64,000 nt of DNA from Chryseobacterium luteum (lineage in GTDB: Bacteria > Bacteroidota > Bacteroidia > Flavobacteriales > Weeksellaceae). Both the position numbers and the translations under genes were made by a program. Below are positions 61,135 to 64,000 of the stretch, piece by piece. The notes beneath the pieces were generated by a model that was not told the DNA's origin, ran no database searches, and saw only the letters and a program-made list of their open reading frames with translations. The stretch spans positions 36,978-100,977 of the forward strand of contig NZ_JPRO01000016.1 of NCBI RefSeq assembly GCF_000737785.1, given 5' to 3'. How positions within the stretch are numbered: the stretch's first letter is position 1; every line of letters begins with the position of its first letter.

Positions 61135-64000
61135 ATGAAAAATTGGACTTTTAGGCAATGGAACACCGTTTTGGGATGGGTGATTTTCGTCATTGCATTT
61201 TTCACGTACTTATCGACTATAGAACCTAATTTCAGTTTCTGGGATTGCGGTGAGTACATTTCCTCTGCTGTAAAACTTGAAGTAACGCACGCTCCCGGAG
61301 CCGCCTTGTTTCAGATTGTGGGTGCCGTGGCAGCCATTTTTGCTTTAGGAAAAGGTGAAAACTATTCTATCGTAATCAATGCAATGTCTGCATTGTTCAG
61401 TGCGTTAACGATTTTATTTCTGTTCTGGACGATTACCCATTTTGTCAGAAGACTTTTGAATAAAGACTTTGATGAAATTACAAAGCACCAGGAAATCTCC
61501 ATTCTCTTTGCAGGAGCTGTAGGAGCGCTATGCTTTACATTCTCAGATACATTCTGGTTTTCTGCGGTAGAAGGGGAAGTATACTCTATGGCTTCCATGT
61601 TTATTGCGCTTCTTGTCTGGCTGATCACCAAATGGGAAAACGAATACCTGGCGAAAGACAGCGAAAGGTGGATCATCCTTATTTTCTTCGTATTAGGACT
61701 TTCTGTTGGAGTACACATGATGGGGATGCTTGCAGTACCGGCCGTATGTCTGGTATATTATGCAAGAAACTACAAATTTACCTGGAAAAATTTTATCTGG
61801 GCCAACGCAATTACGCTGGGAATCCTGATTATTGTTTTCAAAATTATTTTCCCATTGATCATGACGATGTTCGGAAGACTGGAAATATTCTTTGTGAACG
61901 GACTTGGACTTCCTTTCCACTCCGGAACCATAGTCGCATTTATTTTAATGACTGTAGCATCTTTCCTTATTATTAAATATGCCAGAAGAGCTAAGAAAAA
62001 TATATACCAGACTGCTGCATTATCGGTAGTTTATATGATCATCGGTTTTTCATGCTGGATGGTGATTCCCATCAGAGCAAATGCGAATCCTCCGATGAAC
62101 CTGAACGATCCTGACACAGCTATTGGTATGCTGGATTATTATAACAGGGAGCAATACGGTGACTGGCCAACCATTTACGGCCAAAACTATACCGCCTTCC
62201 TTGATGCGAACGGAATTGAAAAGAATGAAGACGGAAGCTTCAAGACCAAAAAAACCGGTGAGATTTACGAAAAGGATGAAAAAACCGGAACATACAGAAA
62301 AACAGGGGACAGGTTCAATTATACATTCAGCCAGTCTCAGATCAGCTTAATGCCTAGAATGTTTAATGAAGACAAAGACGTTATGGCCAACTACATTTCC
62401 ATGTACGGTGCTCCTGATTTTACCTTTAATTATGCTAACAAAGATGTGGCAGACAATCCTCAAGCCAAACAGATCTTTGATGAACTGAGAGGGAAGTATG
62501 AAGACAAAACCATTACGGCAGCAGACTACCTGAAAGTTAAACCTTACAACCTGATCAATGTTCAGAAGCCTTCTCTTGCCCAGAATATGGATTATTTCAT
62601 TACGTTTCAGAATGGATATTACTTCGTAAGATATCTGATGTGGAACTTCGTGGGAAGACAGAACGACCTTGAAGGAAATATGGAAAACACAAAAGGAAAC
62701 TGGATCTCCGGGATTCCTTTTATAGACAATGCTTTACTTGGAAACCAGGATAAAATGCCGGCGAAATTCAAGAATGAAAGTACGGTAAAATTCTTCTTTT
62801 TACCATTGATTTTAGGACTGATCGGTTTCTTTTTCCAGTTGAACAGGGACTTTGGAAGGTTCTATGCGCTGCTTTCATTATTTGTTTTAACAAGTGTCGG
62901 AATTATCTTCTATACGGGGGTGAAACCTTTCGAGCCGAGAGAAAGAGACTATGCGATGGTAGGTTCCTTCTATGCATTTGCAATCTGGATAGGAATGGGA
63001 GCTGGAGCTATTTTATGGTTCGTGCAGTCTAAAATAAAATCCAATGGAGCTAATATTGCTTTAGGGGTGATTTTGTTGGGAGTACCTTTTATGATGGGCT
63101 TCCAGAACTATAATGTCCATGACAGAAGCAACAGGTATACAGCTTACGATTATGCCTATTCCGTATTAAAATCACTTCCGAAGAACGATATTTTATTCGT
63201 TTACGGAGATAATGATACGTATCCTGTATGGGCCATCCAGGAGACTGAAAGATTCAGAGATGATGTGAAGGTGGTTAATTTTACCCTTGCCTCAACTCCA
63301 TGGAATTTAGATCAGGTAAAAAGAAAAACATATAATGCAGCGGGAATTCCGAGCGAGCTTACTCACGAGGACTACAGGGATGGAGTCAACGACCAGATCT
63401 ATATGATGAAAAAAGAAGACTGGGAAGGCGTTTTCTCTATGTTGAAAGAACAGGGTGTTCCTGATACCCAGTTCGGGGCATTCAGAAAATATCTTACACA
63501 GGATTCACTGACATTAAAAGAAGCTGTTAATTTCATTAAATTCAAGTCTCCTGAAAAAGATGAGCTTTTGAAAATGTATTTCGGAGAAGAGAAGTTTGAA
63601 AAGTACAATATCCTTCCGGTAAACAAATTCATTCTTCCGGTAAACAAGGAAAATGCTTTAAAAGCAGGGATCATCACGCAGGCAGACCTTCCTAATGTAG
63701 TGAACCAGATCATGATCACCTACAAAGGAAACACCCTTTATAAAAATAACCTGATCATGCTGGATATGCTTGCGAATTTCGACTGGAAACGTCCTATCAA
63801 CTTCTCATCAGGAGGAATCTACGACAGCGAAAACATCTTTTATCTTGATGAATACCTTCAGTTCGACGGATTCAGCTACAGGCTGGTCCCTATCCATACC
63901 GTTCAGAACGCAGATGGAGATATGGGAAGAGTAGATACCCATTCTTTATATAATGTTGTAAAAAACTTCAGATGGGGGAATTTTAAAGACTTAAATACTC
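61135..64000 (+). CDS. DUF2723 (GT-C-like) large membrane protein, 3' end outside the window
   Basis: The gene is open from ATG 61135 to the window end, giving about 955 residues. The N-terminus MKNWTFRQWNTVLGWVIFVI and the motif FSFWDCGEYISSAVKLEVTHAPGA-type block (key residues WDCGE and HAPGA near residues 37-56) define DUF2723. About ten hydrophobic helices follow, then a large periplasmic-type domain from about residue 330. Acidic residues in the first loop and the helix pattern resemble GT-C glycosyltransferases. The donor and target are unknown. Confidence 0.85.
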   Translation, partial: MKNWTFRQWNTVLGWVIFVIAFFTYLSTIEPNFSFWDCGEYISSAVKLEVTHAPGAALFQIVGAVAAIFALGKGENYSIVINAMSALFSALTILFLFWTITHFVRRLLNKDFDEITKHQEISILFAGAVGALCFTFSDTFWFSAVEGEVYSMASMFIALLVWLITKWENEYLAKDSERWIILIFFVLGLSVGVHMMGMLAVPAVCLVYYARNYKFTWKNFIWANAITLGILIIVFKIIFPLIMTMFGRLEIFFVNGLGLPFHSGTIVAFILMTVASFLIIKYARRAKKNIYQTAALSVVYMIIGFSCWMVIPIRANANPPMNLNDPDTAIGMLDYYNREQYGDWPTIYGQNYTAFLDANGIEKNEDGSFKTKKTGEIYEKDEKTGTYRKTGDRFNYTFSQSQISLMPRMFNEDKDVMANYISMYGAPDFTFNYANKDVADNPQAKQIFDELRGKYEDKTITAADYLKVKPYNLINVQKPSLAQNMDYFITFQNGYYFVRYLMWNFVGRQNDLEGNMENTKGNWISGIPFIDNALLGNQDKMPAKFKNESTVKFFFLPLILGLIGFFFQLNRDFGRFYALLSLFVLTSVGIIFYTGVKPFEPRERDYAMVGSFYAFAIWIGMGAGAILWFVQSKIKSNGANIALGVILLGVPFMMGFQNYNVHDRSNRYTAYDYAYSVLKSLPKNDILFVYGDNDTYPVWAIQETERFRDDVKVVNFTLASTPWNLDQVKRKTYNAAGIPSELTHEDYRDGVNDQIYMMKKEDWEGVFSMLKEQGVPDTQFGAFRKYLTQDSLTLKEAVNFIKFKSPEKDELLKMYFGEEKFEKYNILPVNKFILPVNKENALKAGIITQADLPNVVNQIMITYKGNTLYKNNLIMLDMLANFDWKRPINFSSGGIYDSENIFYLDEYLQFDGFSYRLVPIHTVQNADGDMGRVDTHSLYNVVKNFRWGNFKDLNT

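Overview
The window looks like chromosomal DNA of a Chryseobacterium-like member of the Flavobacteriia (Bacteroidota). The evidence is low G+C content, promoters of the Bacteroidota type (TAnnTTTG) with short leaders instead of Shine-Dalgarno sites, type IX secretion (T9SS) C-terminal sorting domains, DUF4286/DUF4199/DUF4920/GIN-domain proteins, a DUF2723 membrane protein, and closely matching flavobacterial forms of UvrA, GyrA, MenA/MenB and AtpD. I see no rRNA, tRNA, insertion sequence, prophage or CRISPR array. One structural RNA, the SRP RNA, lies on the minus strand near 40.5 kb.

Layout: 0-18.7 kb is mostly plus-strand housekeeping: the tail of a T9SS protein, an SDR, etfB-etfA, a DUF151 nuclease-like protein, a nucleoside permease, an ECF sigma/anti-sigma/outer-membrane unit, a thiolase, an Atg22-like transporter, a T9SS metzincin protease, a GHMP kinase plus UbiA prenyltransferase pair, proline dehydrogenase and another T9SS protein. 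18.7-21.2 kb holds an XRE regulator and an M14 carboxypeptidase, divergent around an 814-bp AT-rich gap with palindromic operator candidates and a possible small RNA. 21.3-26.9 kb has DUF4920, an amino-acid permease, and a detached type VI secretion baseplate pair (gp25/TssE-like, TssF) with a lipoprotein. 27-33.3 kb is uvrA followed by an accessory pocket: a Cys/His protein with a DUF7079-like partner (a candidate toxin/immunity pair), a 44-residue double-glycine-leader peptide with four cysteines, a DUF421 protein, an acetyltransferase and a His-rich lipoprotein. 33.3-55.8 kb is again mostly housekeeping: gyrA, menB/menA, phosphoglucomutase, kdsB, ribF, atpD/atpC and several small envelope proteins. 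55.8-64 kb has a radical SAM protein, a pair that may make cysteate and capnine for sulfonolipids (cysteine-synthase-like plus an AONS/SPT-family acyltransferase), and the start of a large DUF2723 protein that runs off the window.

The most unusual signal that genes do not explain is a set of intergenic imperfect hairpins whose arms are built from short, locus-specific, degenerate repeated words (for example GTAAT, TAACAATGTAT, CTCTTT, GGAAG, CTTTGCG, GCCACGAAT). The words differ from place to place but the architecture recurs. Several sit inside likely operons (etfB/etfA, menB/menA, atpD/atpC), and one class is duplicated as a 155-bp block at 58.1-58.5 kb. The best candidates for something new are this hairpin family, the Cys/His plus DUF7079-like pair, and the orphan GG-leader peptide. 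All functional claims come from reading the sequence and from family knowledge; no database search was run.
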